A DNA stretch of 64,000 nt from Pseudomonas maioricensis (lineage in GTDB: Bacteria > Pseudomonadota > Gammaproteobacteria > Pseudomonadales > Pseudomonadaceae). This document shows positions 35,111 to 43,664 of this stretch, piece by piece. Both the position numbers and the translations under genes were made by a program. The stretch lies in contig NZ_LOHG01000011.1 of assembly GCF_022790535.1 (NCBI RefSeq), positions 1-64,000 on the forward strand, read 5' to 3'. The notes under the pieces are model-generated. The model saw only the letters and a program-made list of their open reading frames with translations. It did not search any database and was not told the DNA's origin. Position 1 is the stretch's first letter. Every line of letters starts with the position of its first letter.

Positions 35111-36055
35111 ATGGATCGTTTTGACGCAATGCTGGCATTTGCCCGCGTGGTGGAGGCGGGTAGCTTTACCAAAGCTGCCGATACGCTGCACATGAGCAAA
35201 ACCACCGTCACCCAGCTGGTTCAACAGCTGGAGGCGAGGCTGCGGGTCAAATTGCTTAACCGCACCACGCGCAAGGTCAACGTGACTGCCGATGGCGCCG
35301 TGTATTACGAGCGGGTGATCAGCCTGCTGGCTGACCTGGATGACGCTGAAACTGGCTTGTCCAGCGCAGCGTCGTTGCCGCGAGGCAGGCTGCGAGTGGA
35401 CGTGCCCAGCCCGCTGGCGAGAATGATCCTGATGCCCGCATTGCCCGCCTTTCATGCGCAATACCCGGATATCCAGATCGACATGGGTGTCAGCGATCGA
35501 GTAGTCGACATCATTGGTGAGAATGTCGACTGCGTGGTACGCGGCGGCGAGCTCACGGATCAGTCGTTAATGGCGCGTCGGGTAGGCGACTTGCGGCTTG
35601 GAATCTACGCGGCGCCAGCTTATCTGCAGCGCCTCGGCACGCCCTTGCATCCGCGTGATCTGGAAAACTCGTCACATCGAATCGTCGGTTTTCTCTGGGC
35701 GCGTACCGGCAAAGCGTTGCCATACGCCATGCGTAACAACGAAGAAAATCTGCTTATCCACGGGCGCTACGTACTGGCGGTCGACGATGGCAACGCCTAT
35801 CTGGCAGCGGGGCTGGCGGGGTTAGGTGTGATATGGCTGCCGGACTACATGGCCAAGGACCATGTGGCAGCTGGCGAGTTGGTTCCGTTGTTCGAAGAGT
35901 GGCGGATGGCATCCATGCCGCTCTACGTAGCCTTTCCACCGAACCGGCATGTCAGCATCAAGGTCAGAGTTTTCATCGATTGGGTTGCAGAACTCATGGC
36001 AGAGCATGCCCCAGTGCTCGAATTGCGTGATGGAAACGATATGACCCAGCGCTGA
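35111..36055 (+). CDS. LysR-family regulator divergent from the RidA-like gene
   Basis: A 314-residue LysR protein of the DsdC/CrgA-like group: MDRFDAMLAFARVVEAGSFT starts the HTH domain (KAADTLHMSKTTVTQLVQQLE), and a substrate-binding domain follows. ATG 35111 is preferred; the frame upstream to 34973 carries no family sequence and runs into the divergent gene. It ends at a bidirectional terminator. Its likely target is the RidA-like gene. Confidence 0.9.
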   Translation: MDRFDAMLAFARVVEAGSFTKAADTLHMSKTTVTQLVQQLEARLRVKLLNRTTRKVNVTADGAVYYERVISLLADLDDAETGLSSAASLPRGRLRVDVPSPLARMILMPALPAFHAQYPDIQIDMGVSDRVVDIIGENVDCVVRGGELTDQSLMARRVGDLRLGIYAAPAYLQRLGTPLHPRDLENSSHRIVGFLWARTGKALPYAMRNNEENLLIHGRYVLAVDDGNAYLAAGLAGLGVIWLPDYMAKDHVAAGELVPLFEEWRMASMPLYVAFPPNRHVSIKVRVFIDWVAELMAEHAPVLELRDGNDMTQR

Positions 36056-36082
36056 CAGCAGGCGCTCAGGTTCCACTGAAAA

Positions 36083-36105
36083 CCGCCCGGCAAGGGCGGC
36101 TTTCA
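36083..36105. terminator. Bidirectional terminator between LysR and transketolase genes
   Basis: Stem CCGCCC/GGGCGG with loop GGCAA, flanked by GAAAA on one side and CTTTC on the other, between two convergent genes. Confidence 0.65.
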
Positions 36106-36122
36106 TTTCACCGGCAGTAGCG

Positions 36123-37130
36123 CTACAACCAGGCTTTTATTTGAGCGCTCACTGCGGCCGTGGAAATCCCGTAACGGTCATGCAGCGTCGGTAACGCGCC
36201 AGCATCGAGGAAGGCATCCGGCAGGGCTATCTGCCTGAACGTCGGCGTGACGCCATTCCTGAGCAAAACGCTGGCAACCGCTTCGCCGAGCCCGCCCATG
36301 ATTGAATGGTTTTCTGCGGTCACCACCAGCCGACCCGGCTTGCGGGCTTCCGCGAGAATGGTCTGCTCATCCAGCGGTTTTACGGTCGGCACGTGCAGCA
36401 CCGCAACATCCACGCCGTCGGCCCGGAGTTTTTCTGCGGCTTCGAGGGCGCGCATGGTCATCAGTCCGGTGGAGATGATCAGCACGTCGTTGCCGGTTCT
36501 CAGGGTCTTGGCTTTGCCAATCTCGAAGGTATAGCCGTACTCGTCCAGCACTACCGGCACATTGCCGCGCAGCAGGCGCATGTAAACCGGCCCTTGGTGA
36601 GCGGCAATAGCGGGCACCGCCTGCTCGATTTCCAATGCATCGCACGGGTCGACAATCATCAGGTTCGGCATGGCGCGGAAGATAGCCAGATCGTCAGTGG
36701 CCTGGTGGCTGGGACCGTAACCGGTGGTCAGGCCTGGCAAGCCGCAGACAATTTTGACATTGAGGTTTTCTTCAGCGATCGCCATGCAGATGAAGTCATA
36801 TGCGCGGCGTGAAGCAAATACTGCGTAAGTGGTTGCGAAGGGCACAAAGCCTTCCCTCGCCATGCCCGCAGCAGCGCTCATGAGCAATTGTTCAGCCATG
36901 CCCATTTGATAAAAACGCTCGGGGTGCGCTTTGGCAAATATATGCAGGTCAGTGTATTTGGAGAGGTCCGCTGACAGCCCGACAATGTCTTTGCGTTCCT
37001 CGGCCAGTTTCGCCAATGCATGGCCAAACGGAGCAGGGCGTGTTGCCTGACCTTCAGAGGCTATGGAGGCAATCATCGCCGACGTCGTCAGGCGTTTTTT
37101 GCCGGTTACAGCGCTGTTTTCGCGACTCAT
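36123..37130 (-). CDS. Transketolase-like C-terminal subunit (split enzyme)
   Basis: A 335-residue protein holding the pyrimidine-binding and C-terminal domains of a transketolase: FVPFATTYAVFASRRAYDFI, then GLTTGYGPSHQATDDLAIFRAMPN and the transketolase-C domain (GLMTMRALEAAEKL...). The start at 37130 (MSRENSAVTG) overlaps the stop of the N-terminal subunit by 4 bases, so the halves are made together. Split transketolases of this type often act on unusual ketoses rather than in the pentose phosphate pathway. The substrate is unknown. Confidence 0.9.
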   Translation of the reverse strand: MSRENSAVTGKKRLTTSAMIASIASEGQATRPAPFGHALAKLAEERKDIVGLSADLSKYTDLHIFAKAHPERFYQMGMAEQLLMSAAAGMAREGFVPFATTYAVFASRRAYDFICMAIAEENLNVKIVCGLPGLTTGYGPSHQATDDLAIFRAMPNLMIVDPCDALEIEQAVPAIAAHQGPVYMRLLRGNVPVVLDEYGYTFEIGKAKTLRTGNDVLIISTGLMTMRALEAAEKLRADGVDVAVLHVPTVKPLDEQTILAEARKPGRLVVTAENHSIMGGLGEAVASVLLRNGVTPTFRQIALPDAFLDAGALPTLHDRYGISTAAVSAQIKAWL

Positions 37131-37969
37131 ACGGTTCTCCCGATCTGCAGGTTGTCCAGCGCCAGATCCCACTCGTTCTCATCGACGCGAATGAAATGGG
37201 TTTTCTCGCGGGTTTCAAGGAAGTCCACACCCTTGCCCATTCGGGTGTCACAAATGATCACCCTCGGTTGGGGGGAGGGATGACTGCGAGCCGCATCGAA
37301 GGCGCTGACCAGTGCATTGATGTCATTGCCATCGACACGCTGGGTGAACCAGCCGAACGCCTGCCAGCGATCCACAATCGGCTCGAAGGCCAGCACTTCG
37401 CTGGAATGCCCATCGGCCTGCTGGTTATTGACGTCGACAATTGCGATCAGGTTGTCGAGTTTCCAGTGGGAGGCCGACATCACGGCCTCCCAGGTCGAGC
37501 CTTCGTTGAGTTCGCCGTCCGACAACAGGTTGTAAACGAATGAAGCGGACTGTTTGCGCTTCAGGCCCAGACAGGCACCGACGGCGATCCCCAGGCCGTG
37601 GCCCAGTGAGCCGCCGGTTATTTCCATGCCGGGGGTATAAGCGGCCATGCCAGACATCGGCAAACGACTGTCATCCGAGCCGTAGGTGTCGAGCTCGTCA
37701 AGCGGGATGATTTGCGCCTCGATCAGCGCTGCGTAAAGCGCAATTGCGTAGTGACCGATGGACAGATAAAAGCGGTCCCGTCCTTCCCAGTCAGGATCAT
37801 CAGCCCGGTAGTTCAGCGCGTGGAAATAAGACACCGCAAGCAGGTCGGCTGCACCGAGTGCCTGGCCGACATAGCCTTGCCCCTGGACTTGTCCCATCTT
37901 CAGCGCGTGACGGCGTATGTTGTAGGCGCGTTCGAGCAGCGCCGTAGCCGGTGAAGAATCTGCAGTCAT
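37127..37969 (-). CDS. Transketolase-like N-terminal (TPP-binding) subunit
   Basis: A 280-residue thiamine-diphosphate-binding half: GHYAIALYAALIE, the Mg/TPP motif SDGELNEGSTWEA...VDVNNQ (the first Gly of the usual GDG is Ser) and the C-terminal FLETREKTHF segment. It pairs with the C-terminal subunit encoded just downstream. In an apparent operon with an MFS transporter (19 bases upstream) and an SDR dehydrogenase gene, which suggests a dedicated catabolic route for a sugar or sugar acid. Confidence 0.9.
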   Translation of the reverse strand: MTADSSPATALLERAYNIRRHALKMGQVQGQGYVGQALGAADLLAVSYFHALNYRADDPDWEGRDRFYLSIGHYAIALYAALIEAQIIPLDELDTYGSDDSRLPMSGMAAYTPGMEITGGSLGHGLGIAVGACLGLKRKQSASFVYNLLSDGELNEGSTWEAVMSASHWKLDNLIAIVDVNNQQADGHSSEVLAFEPIVDRWQAFGWFTQRVDGNDINALVSAFDAARSHPSPQPRVIICDTRMGKGVDFLETREKTHFIRVDENEWDLALDNLQIGRTV

Positions 37970-37987
37970 GATAAATACTCCGTTAAC

Positions 37988-39292
37988 TCAACGATTGACC
38001 GAGGCGGCCGGGATGCGCAGCACCAGCACTGCACCCACCAGCAACACGCCGGTGATCAGGTACATCCCGATGGCGCTGGAGCCAGTTGTGCTGGTTATCC
38101 AGCCGATCAGGTAGGGCGAGCAGAAGCCCGCAAGGTTGGCGAAGCTGTTGATACCGGCGATGCCCGCCGCAGCCGAGACCCCACCGAGCAAGGTGGTAGG
38201 CAGCATCCAGAACAGCGAGGAAGCAGAGAGCACGCCCGCAGCCGCGAGGCACAGACTCAACACCGACAACAGCAGGTTGCCGCCAAAGATCGCGGCTAAT
38301 GTGAGGCCACAGGCACCGGCGATCATGGGGATGACCAGGTGCCAGCGGCGTTCGCGATGTTTGTCACCGCTGCGGCCCATCAGCAGCATGGCGACGATGG
38401 CGCACATGTACGGCACGCTGGTCATCAGGCCGATGTGCAGTGCGTTGGTGAGACCTGCGTTGCGAATCAGCGTCGGCAGCCAGAAAGTGATTGCGTATTG
38501 GCCCATGACGACACAGAAGTAAATGCAGGCCAGCATCCATAGTCGGCGGTCGCGCAGAAAATCATTCACCGAGCCGTGTGTCACTTTCTGGCTGTTGTCC
38601 TCGGCCAGTTCCTTGTTGATCAGTTGCTTTTCTTCTTCACTCAGCCATGTGGCTTCATGCACGCCATCCTTGAGATAGCCCAATACGAAGAAGCCGACGA
38701 TGACCGTAGGAATGGCTTCGATGACGAACATCCACTGCCATCCCGCCCAGCCATGGAAACCCGCGAATGCATTCATGATCCAGCCGGACAGCGGGCCACC
38801 GATCATTCCGGAAAGAGGGATCGCGATGAACCACAGCACGGTCATTTTTGCCCGGCGGTAGGAGGGGAACCAATAGGTCAGGTACAGCAGCAGACCCGGT
38901 GCCAGTCCCGCTTCTGCGACGCCCAGCAGAAATCGCAGGCCGTAAAACTGCCACGCGGTTTCAACAAAGGCGAAGAGGGCCGAAATGATTCCCCACGAGA
39001 TCATGATCCGCGCAATCCAGCGACGGGCACCGACTCGATGCAGGATCAGGTTGCTGGGGACTTCGCAGAGAAAGTAGCCAATGAAGAACATGCCTGCGCC
39101 AAGACCGTAAACAGCCTCGCTCAACGCCAGGTCGTTCATCATTTGCAGCTTGGCGAAGCCGACGTTGACCCGGTCGAGGTAAGCGCACAGGTAGCACAGC
39201 ATCAGGAACGGCATCAGCCGCCAGGCGGTTTTGCGATAAGCGTTGGAGCGCACGGCCGAAGCCGCTTCAAGGCTCATGGTGGTGGTAATCAT
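37988..39292 (-). CDS. MFS transporter, anion:cation symporter type
   Basis: A 434-residue, 12-helix transporter. LDRVNVGFAKLQMMNDLALSEAVYGLGAGMFF is the mark of the ACS family (glucarate, tartrate, phthalate and hydroxyphenylacetate carriers). It likely imports the substrate degraded by the transketolase/SDR set. It lies between the SDR gene (93 bases) and the transketolase genes. Starts at ATG 39292 or the in-frame ATG at 39277; neither has a strong ribosome-binding site. Confidence 0.9.
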   Translation of the reverse strand: MITTTMSLEAASAVRSNAYRKTAWRLMPFLMLCYLCAYLDRVNVGFAKLQMMNDLALSEAVYGLGAGMFFIGYFLCEVPSNLILHRVGARRWIARIMISWGIISALFAFVETAWQFYGLRFLLGVAEAGLAPGLLLYLTYWFPSYRRAKMTVLWFIAIPLSGMIGGPLSGWIMNAFAGFHGWAGWQWMFVIEAIPTVIVGFFVLGYLKDGVHEATWLSEEEKQLINKELAEDNSQKVTHGSVNDFLRDRRLWMLACIYFCVVMGQYAITFWLPTLIRNAGLTNALHIGLMTSVPYMCAIVAMLLMGRSGDKHRERRWHLVIPMIAGACGLTLAAIFGGNLLLSVLSLCLAAAGVLSASSLFWMLPTTLLGGVSAAAGIAGINSFANLAGFCSPYLIGWITSTTGSSAIGMYLITGVLLVGAVLVLRIPAASVNR

Positions 39293-39385
39293 GATGGTCT
39301 GATCTCTTGTTTTTATAGACCGTCAGGCCGTGTGGCCCGACGTATCATCGATCCAGAACAGCGCGGGCAACCCGCTCATGCAATA

Positions 39386-40135
39386 TCAGTGAATCAGCAT
39401 GCCGCCGTTGACGTCCAGCGTGATACCGGTGAGGTATGCAGACAGGTCGCTGGCGAGAAACAGCGCCGCATTCGCGACGTCCTGAGCGGCGCCCAGTCGA
39501 CCGAGCGGGATGCCTTCGATAATCGCGTGCCTGCGCTCGTCCTGCATCAAGCCGCCGGTGATGTCGGTATGAATCAAGCCTGGGGCAATGGAATTGACCC
39601 GAATGTTATCCGGGCCGAACTCACGGGCCATGGCTTTGCCGAGCCCCAGAACACCAGCTTTGGCGGCGCTGTAATGCGGACCGCCGAAAATACCGCCGCC
39701 GCGCTGCGCGGAAACCGACGACATGCAGACGATGCTGCCGGATGACTGCGCCCGCATGGTTGGGATCACGGCCTGAGACATCAGCAAGGTACCGCGCAGA
39801 CTGACGTCCATTACCTTGTCGTAGTCCGAAGGCTTGATGTCGAGGGTTTTGATCGGTTGGGTAATCCCGGCGTTGTTGACCAGCACGTCAATGCGGCCAA
39901 AACGTTCGATGATCTTTGCCACCGCCTGCTGAACCTGGGACGGGTCGGCGACGTTGGCGGCAAGCCCCAGATGACCTTCGCCCAGAGACGCCGCAGCGTC
40001 CCGTGCGGCGGACTCATCCAGATCGAGGATGACCACTGTTGCGCCGTGGCTGGCAAAGGTGATTGCGGTTGCCCGACCAATGCCACGCTCTGATGCGGCG
40101 CCGGTGATGATCGCGATTTTGCCTTGAAGAAGCAT
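39386..40135 (-). CDS. Short-chain dehydrogenase/reductase (FabG-like)
   Basis: A 249-residue classical SDR: cofactor loop TGAASERGIGRA (9-20), NNAG, catalytic Ser in SSVSAQRGG and Y-x-x-x-K in HYSAAKAG. D in VVILDLDE suggests NAD rather than NADP. First gene of the operon that continues with the transporter and split transketolase, and divergent from a LysR gene. It probably oxidises a hydroxyl of the imported sugar or sugar acid before transketolase cleavage. Confidence 0.92.
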   Translation of the reverse strand: MLLQGKIAIITGAASERGIGRATAITFASHGATVVILDLDESAARDAAASLGEGHLGLAANVADPSQVQQAVAKIIERFGRIDVLVNNAGITQPIKTLDIKPSDYDKVMDVSLRGTLLMSQAVIPTMRAQSSGSIVCMSSVSAQRGGGIFGGPHYSAAKAGVLGLGKAMAREFGPDNIRVNSIAPGLIHTDITGGLMQDERRHAIIEGIPLGRLGAAQDVANAALFLASDLSAYLTGITLDVNGGMLIH

Positions 40136-40242
40136 GGGAGTTACCTCTGAATATTGTTTTTATGATGTCGACGCTGAAACCCGTCGATGACTCAGAGTGT
40201 TCTGCACACATGCCGTGAGCAATAACGCAAAAATCATTGGAT

Positions 40243-40296
40243 GCTGAAAAAAATTCAGCGCTCGTCAATACGCCAGGCAGGTGTTTGAATACAAAC
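40243..40296. promoter_or_regulatory. Palindromic operator candidates between the SDR and LysR genes
   Basis: GCTGAA-AAAAA-TTCAGC (40243-40259) fits the LysR T-N11-A pattern. GTTTG-AATA-CAAAC lies at 40283-40296. Both sit in the divergent promoter region. Confidence 0.45.
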
Positions 40297-40333
40297 GCTC
40301 GTGAATACAAGAACGACAGCGAAGAGTATGACC

Positions 40334-41251
40334 ATGCGTTCCACTGCCGATGCCACCCCCGTACTCCCACCCCTGAGAGCCATTCAGTGCTTCGAACAGA
40401 CCGCACGCTTCGGCAACGTTGCCAGAGCGGCTGAAGCACTGGACCTGACGCCCTCCGCGGTGAGTCATCAATTGGCCAACCTGGAAGCGATGATTGGCCG
40501 TCAGCTATTCCTGCGAGCCGCTCGAGGGGTAAGCCTGACGCCGGTTGGCGAGCAATACCTGAAAGACGTGTCGGGGTTGTTGCACAGCCTCGCGGTGGCC
40601 ACCGAACGGGCGGCCAGCGATGTCAGCCTTGACTGTCTGCGACTGCACTCCGCGCCGAGCTTCGGCTTGTTGTGGCTGATGCCGCGCCTGGAAGCATTTC
40701 GTCAAAGCCATCCGGACATTCAGATCAACCTGTCGTGCTCCTACGAGTCACTGCATTTCAGTCGCGACAAGATCGACGTGGATATACGGCACGGCAAACC
40801 CAACTGGCCAAGTTATGAAGTGCGCACGGTCGGCAATGAAACATTTTCGGTGCTGGCTTCACCTAAACTCCTGGCTCAACGGCCTGTGTATGGCGCAGCT
40901 ACGTTGCTGGAAAGCGATCTGATCCTTTCGGAAGCAACCTTGCTGAAGTGGCCGGAATGGTTCGCTCAGCATGGCTTGGCGAGACCGGAAAAACCCTACG
41001 CTTTGAGTTTCGACCGCTCGTACATGACCCTTGAAGCGGCCAGTCACGGATTGGGCTTTGCCTTGGAAAGCACACTGCTGGCGCAGAAATACCTGACTTC
41101 CGGCGCTTTGGTCGAGGTGGCACCGCAAGCCCTGAGCGCAGCGGTAGCGGCTCATCACCTGGTCTATCCAAAAGCCCATTCGAGCTTTCCCCGGGTGAGG
41201 CGTTTTCTGCAATGGATGGAAACCGAGTTGGGGCATGGCTTCGTGTATTGA
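40334..41251 (+). CDS. LysR-family regulator, GcvA-like
   Basis: A 305-residue regulator: LPPLRAIQCFEQTARFGNVARAAEALDLTPSAVSHQLANLE is the GcvA-type HTH, followed by a LysR effector domain. ATG 40334 has GAAGAG 7 bases upstream; the frame also has ATG 40328 and GTG 40301. Divergent from the SDR-transporter-transketolase operon, which it very likely controls. Confidence 0.9.
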   Translation: MRSTADATPVLPPLRAIQCFEQTARFGNVARAAEALDLTPSAVSHQLANLEAMIGRQLFLRAARGVSLTPVGEQYLKDVSGLLHSLAVATERAASDVSLDCLRLHSAPSFGLLWLMPRLEAFRQSHPDIQINLSCSYESLHFSRDKIDVDIRHGKPNWPSYEVRTVGNETFSVLASPKLLAQRPVYGAATLLESDLILSEATLLKWPEWFAQHGLARPEKPYALSFDRSYMTLEAASHGLGFALESTLLAQKYLTSGALVEVAPQALSAAVAAHHLVYPKAHSSFPRVRRFLQWMETELGHGFVY

Positions 41252-41289
41252 ATACCTGCAGCACGCTGTTGCACGGCAAACATTCAATT

Positions 41290-41361
41290 TGTAGGAGCTG
41301 CCGAAGGCTGCGATAGCGGCATGTCAGGATAAGTGCCTCGCAGCCTTCGGCAGCTCCTACA
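41290..41361. repeat. Palindromic repeat (GCTGCCGAAGGCTGCG family)
   Basis: Perfect 24-base inverted arms (41290-41313 and 41338-41361) containing GGAGCTGCCGAAGGCTGCG. This is a third REP-type family, lying between convergent genes, and may serve as their terminator. Confidence 0.75.
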
Positions 41362-41449
41362 GAAGGCTCATTTCAATTTGGGGGGGGTGTTTGATGGGAG
41401 TTCATAGGTGACCTCGTGATACTAGAAGCAGGGCTTTGCGCCAAGAGCC

Positions 41450-42127
41450 TTACTTTTTCCCAGCGCTGAGTTTCTCGTAGCTCAGGCGCAAGTCGTTGGC
41501 CCAGCCGTCCAATACTGGTTTCACGCTGTCCAGCGTCAATTGGGTTTTATCGTTTTCCAGTGCCTCACCGCTGCCTTTACGCACGACCTGGGCGAGCACT
41601 TTGTTGTTGTCCGCATCAAGAAAGGCCGCTTCTGTAGCAATTTCAACGTTCTGATCCCGACCGCCAGCCGCGGTATTCACGGCTGCAGCAAGCAGCGCAA
41701 CCGGGACTATTTCGTAAGGCCTGAGGCCTTCGGTGGACGTTGATACGGCGGTGATCGCGGGGCGGACAATAATGGTATTGGGCCCGGGTGCCGTGGCGAT
41801 GCTCAGGTTTTTGCCCAGCTCGCGTTTCAGCGCTGTATCAAAGTAACGCGTGATTGCTTGCAACGTCTGCGTACTGATCACCGCTGTCGGTTGCGGCTTC
41901 GGGTAGAACTGGCTGGGCTCGATATAGACGTGAGTGTATTTGTTCAGCTGAATATCCGGGTCAATCCAGCGCATGACCGGTGCTCCGCTCGCGCTTTCAG
42001 CCGGTTTGAGCTGGCTGTAGTCCTTGAGAAAGCCTGAATACTGACTCGGATCGACCCGCGAACTGGCGCATCCTGCGAGGCCTAGAGCGGCGCAGCACAG
42101 AAGCACTTGTAGTAGTGAAGTTTTCAT
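41450..42127 (-). CDS. DUF3313 family lipoprotein
   Basis: A 225-residue predicted lipoprotein: signal peptide with lipobox LAGC (Cys20), then VDPSQYSGFLKDYSQLKP and the DUF3313 body. Start ATG 42127 (MKTSLLQVLLCC) is the one that gives a proper signal; the frame extends to 42196. It has no obvious partners. Function unknown; probably outer-membrane anchored, facing the periplasm. Confidence 0.88.
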   Translation of the reverse strand: MKTSLLQVLLCCAALGLAGCASSRVDPSQYSGFLKDYSQLKPAESASGAPVMRWIDPDIQLNKYTHVYIEPSQFYPKPQPTAVISTQTLQAITRYFDTALKRELGKNLSIATAPGPNTIIVRPAITAVSTSTEGLRPYEIVPVALLAAAVNTAAGGRDQNVEIATEAAFLDADNNKVLAQVVRKGSGEALENDKTQLTLDSVKPVLDGWANDLRLSYEKLSAGKK

Positions 42128-42526
42128 TGAGTGAATCCCTGCGTATTGGGGAAACCTGTTTGGGCTCAACAGACATATCTGCACGTGCAAACACAACTGC
42201 GCCCCGATACGTCCTTGCGCGGGTATGACCCTTGATCGACGTTTACGCCCACGCCGTTGGACGGCACCCTGAGAACGCTAGCAGGTCACTCAACGACTGC
42301 CAGTGAATACGCCCGAAAACCTGTAAAGATGCAAAACAGTCCTCATACAGCACGCGCAACTTGTGCAGCACCGCCGACAACATTGCGCCACCCTGATTGA
42401 GCAGAGCTAATAACGTGAGTTGATATTAAGCCGCACGGTGTAACTGCAGTTTTACAGCAGCCGCTCATCCGGAAGTTGATCGCTGTGGGCATAGGCTCAC
42501 GGCGATCGATACTTTCCGGCGCTTTT
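42128..42526. other. 399-bp intergenic region with a large stem-loop
   Basis: No gene is seen. A long imperfect hairpin spans 42469-42519 (CCGGAAGTTGATCGC... against ...CGATCGATACTTTCCGG), followed on the plus strand by GCTTTTTC. A smaller palindrome around CTGCAG lies near 42442. The left part should hold the DUF3313 promoter. Confidence 0.45.
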
Positions 42527-42748
42527 TCAACCCTTACTGTGTTCCGAGGAAGTGGGAGGGTTAGCGACTCCACGCGGACCTGTAACGCCCCAGATGACTA
42601 AACCCACCAGTGGCAATGCCAAAATCAAAATAGCCCAGCCTGACTTGGTGCCCGCCGGTTTGGTGCTGCGATATACGCTGACAATTGCCCACACATCTAA
42701 CAGCAGGACAATTAACACCGCGCCGATTGAAAACAGAGACATCTCCAT
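42527..42748 (-). CDS. Small PLDc_N-type membrane protein
   Basis: A 73-residue protein with two transmembrane helices, the second in SGWAILILALPLVGLVIWGVTGPR, which is typical of the phospholipase-D-nuclease N-terminal domain family. AGGAG sits 7 bases before ATG 42748; the frame upstream to 42811 is not needed. It lies 69 bases after the DUF4142 gene on the same strand. Function unknown; such genes often belong to envelope-stress groups. Confidence 0.82.
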   Translation of the reverse strand: MEMSLFSIGAVLIVLLLDVWAIVSVYRSTKPAGTKSGWAILILALPLVGLVIWGVTGPRGVANPPTSSEHSKG

Positions 42749-42817
42749 TATCGATCTCCTGATTGCTGAAAGAGCGGACGCGCCGCGTATCGCGGCGCTG
42801 CCCTTTAGCAACCGATG

Positions 42818-43333
42818 TTAGTGAGCGGCGTCGCCGCCATGTTTTTCTGCGAGGGCCTGTGCATGCTTCAAGTGCTCTTTCAGCACGGGCAGCGTTTTGC
42901 TGGCGAACGCCTTCAACTCTGCATCTTTGCCATCGCTGGCTTCTTTCTCGAACAACTCGATGGTCTGTTCGTGTGCCTTGACCTGATTGTTGGCGTAGGC
43001 CTGATCGAATGACTTGGCGCCCCGCAGCTCGAGAATCATTGATTTGGCCTTATCCATCAGCATGGCCTGATCGGACACCTCAAGTTTTTTGCTTGCCGCG
43101 ATTTTTGCCAGTTCTTCATTCGCTTTGGTGTGATCCTTGACCATCATGTCCGCGAACGCTTTGACATCGGCGGAGGTGCTTTTTCCCTGCGCAAGTTTGC
43201 CAGCCTCCACTTCAGCGACGCCTTTGGCTGACGCGTCTTCGACAAAATCGTCGTTATCCTGTGCGGCGAAAGCGCCATGGCTAGAAGCCGCCAGGATAAA
43301 AGCCAGTGCAGTATTACGAACTAATAGAGACAT
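42818..43333 (-). CDS. DUF4142 family periplasmic protein
   Basis: A 171-residue protein with a Sec signal (cleavage near AFA at 21-23) and a mostly helical DUF4142 (ferritin-like) domain: DFVEDASAKGVAEVEAGKLA, then ADMMVKDHTKANEELAKIA and HLKHAQALAEKH. The function is not established. In pseudomonads it is commonly found among stationary-phase or stress genes, which fits the YghA-like SDR gene divergent from it. Confidence 0.88.
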   Translation of the reverse strand: MSLLVRNTALAFILAASSHGAFAAQDNDDFVEDASAKGVAEVEAGKLAQGKSTSADVKAFADMMVKDHTKANEELAKIAASKKLEVSDQAMLMDKAKSMILELRGAKSFDQAYANNQVKAHEQTIELFEKEASDGKDAELKAFASKTLPVLKEHLKHAQALAEKHGGDAAH

Positions 43334-43664
43334 TTTATATTCCTTCTGTTCATTTTAATGATCAGGCACTGTCACGCCTGTTACTGGACCTGTGACGTAA
43401 TCGACTGATTAAAGGTTCAGCCTTTTTTGGGTTCGTTTTTTAGAATTAATCTGACGCGCAGGTATCGTCTGCATCAATGGCGTTTGAATGTTTAAGCACC
43501 TCAATCCAGAACAGCGACAGCCCATACTCGATAGTTAATACAGAAGTAATAATTCCCCACCTCGATAACGGTCGTCCTGTCATGAGTATGAAAGTGCGAA
43601 CTCACGGAAAGGGTCGCAGTCCACCCTCAGTGCATCAATTTTCAATGATACTGGAGGGGCCACA
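43334..43664. other. 331-bp divergent promoter region
   Basis: Holds the promoters of the DUF4142 gene (minus) and the SDR gene (plus). GGAGGGG before 43665 is a strong ribosome-binding site. A 63-codon frame (43477-43668) has no ribosome-binding site and is not called. No clear sigma-factor consensus was identified. Confidence 0.45.

Noticed and set aside
38576..39745. 389-codon plus-strand frame
   Set aside because: Antisense to the MFS and SDR genes, which have clear domains.
42343..42573. 76-codon minus-strand frame
   Set aside because: It overlaps the PLDc_N gene end and a stem-loop, and has no ribosome-binding site.
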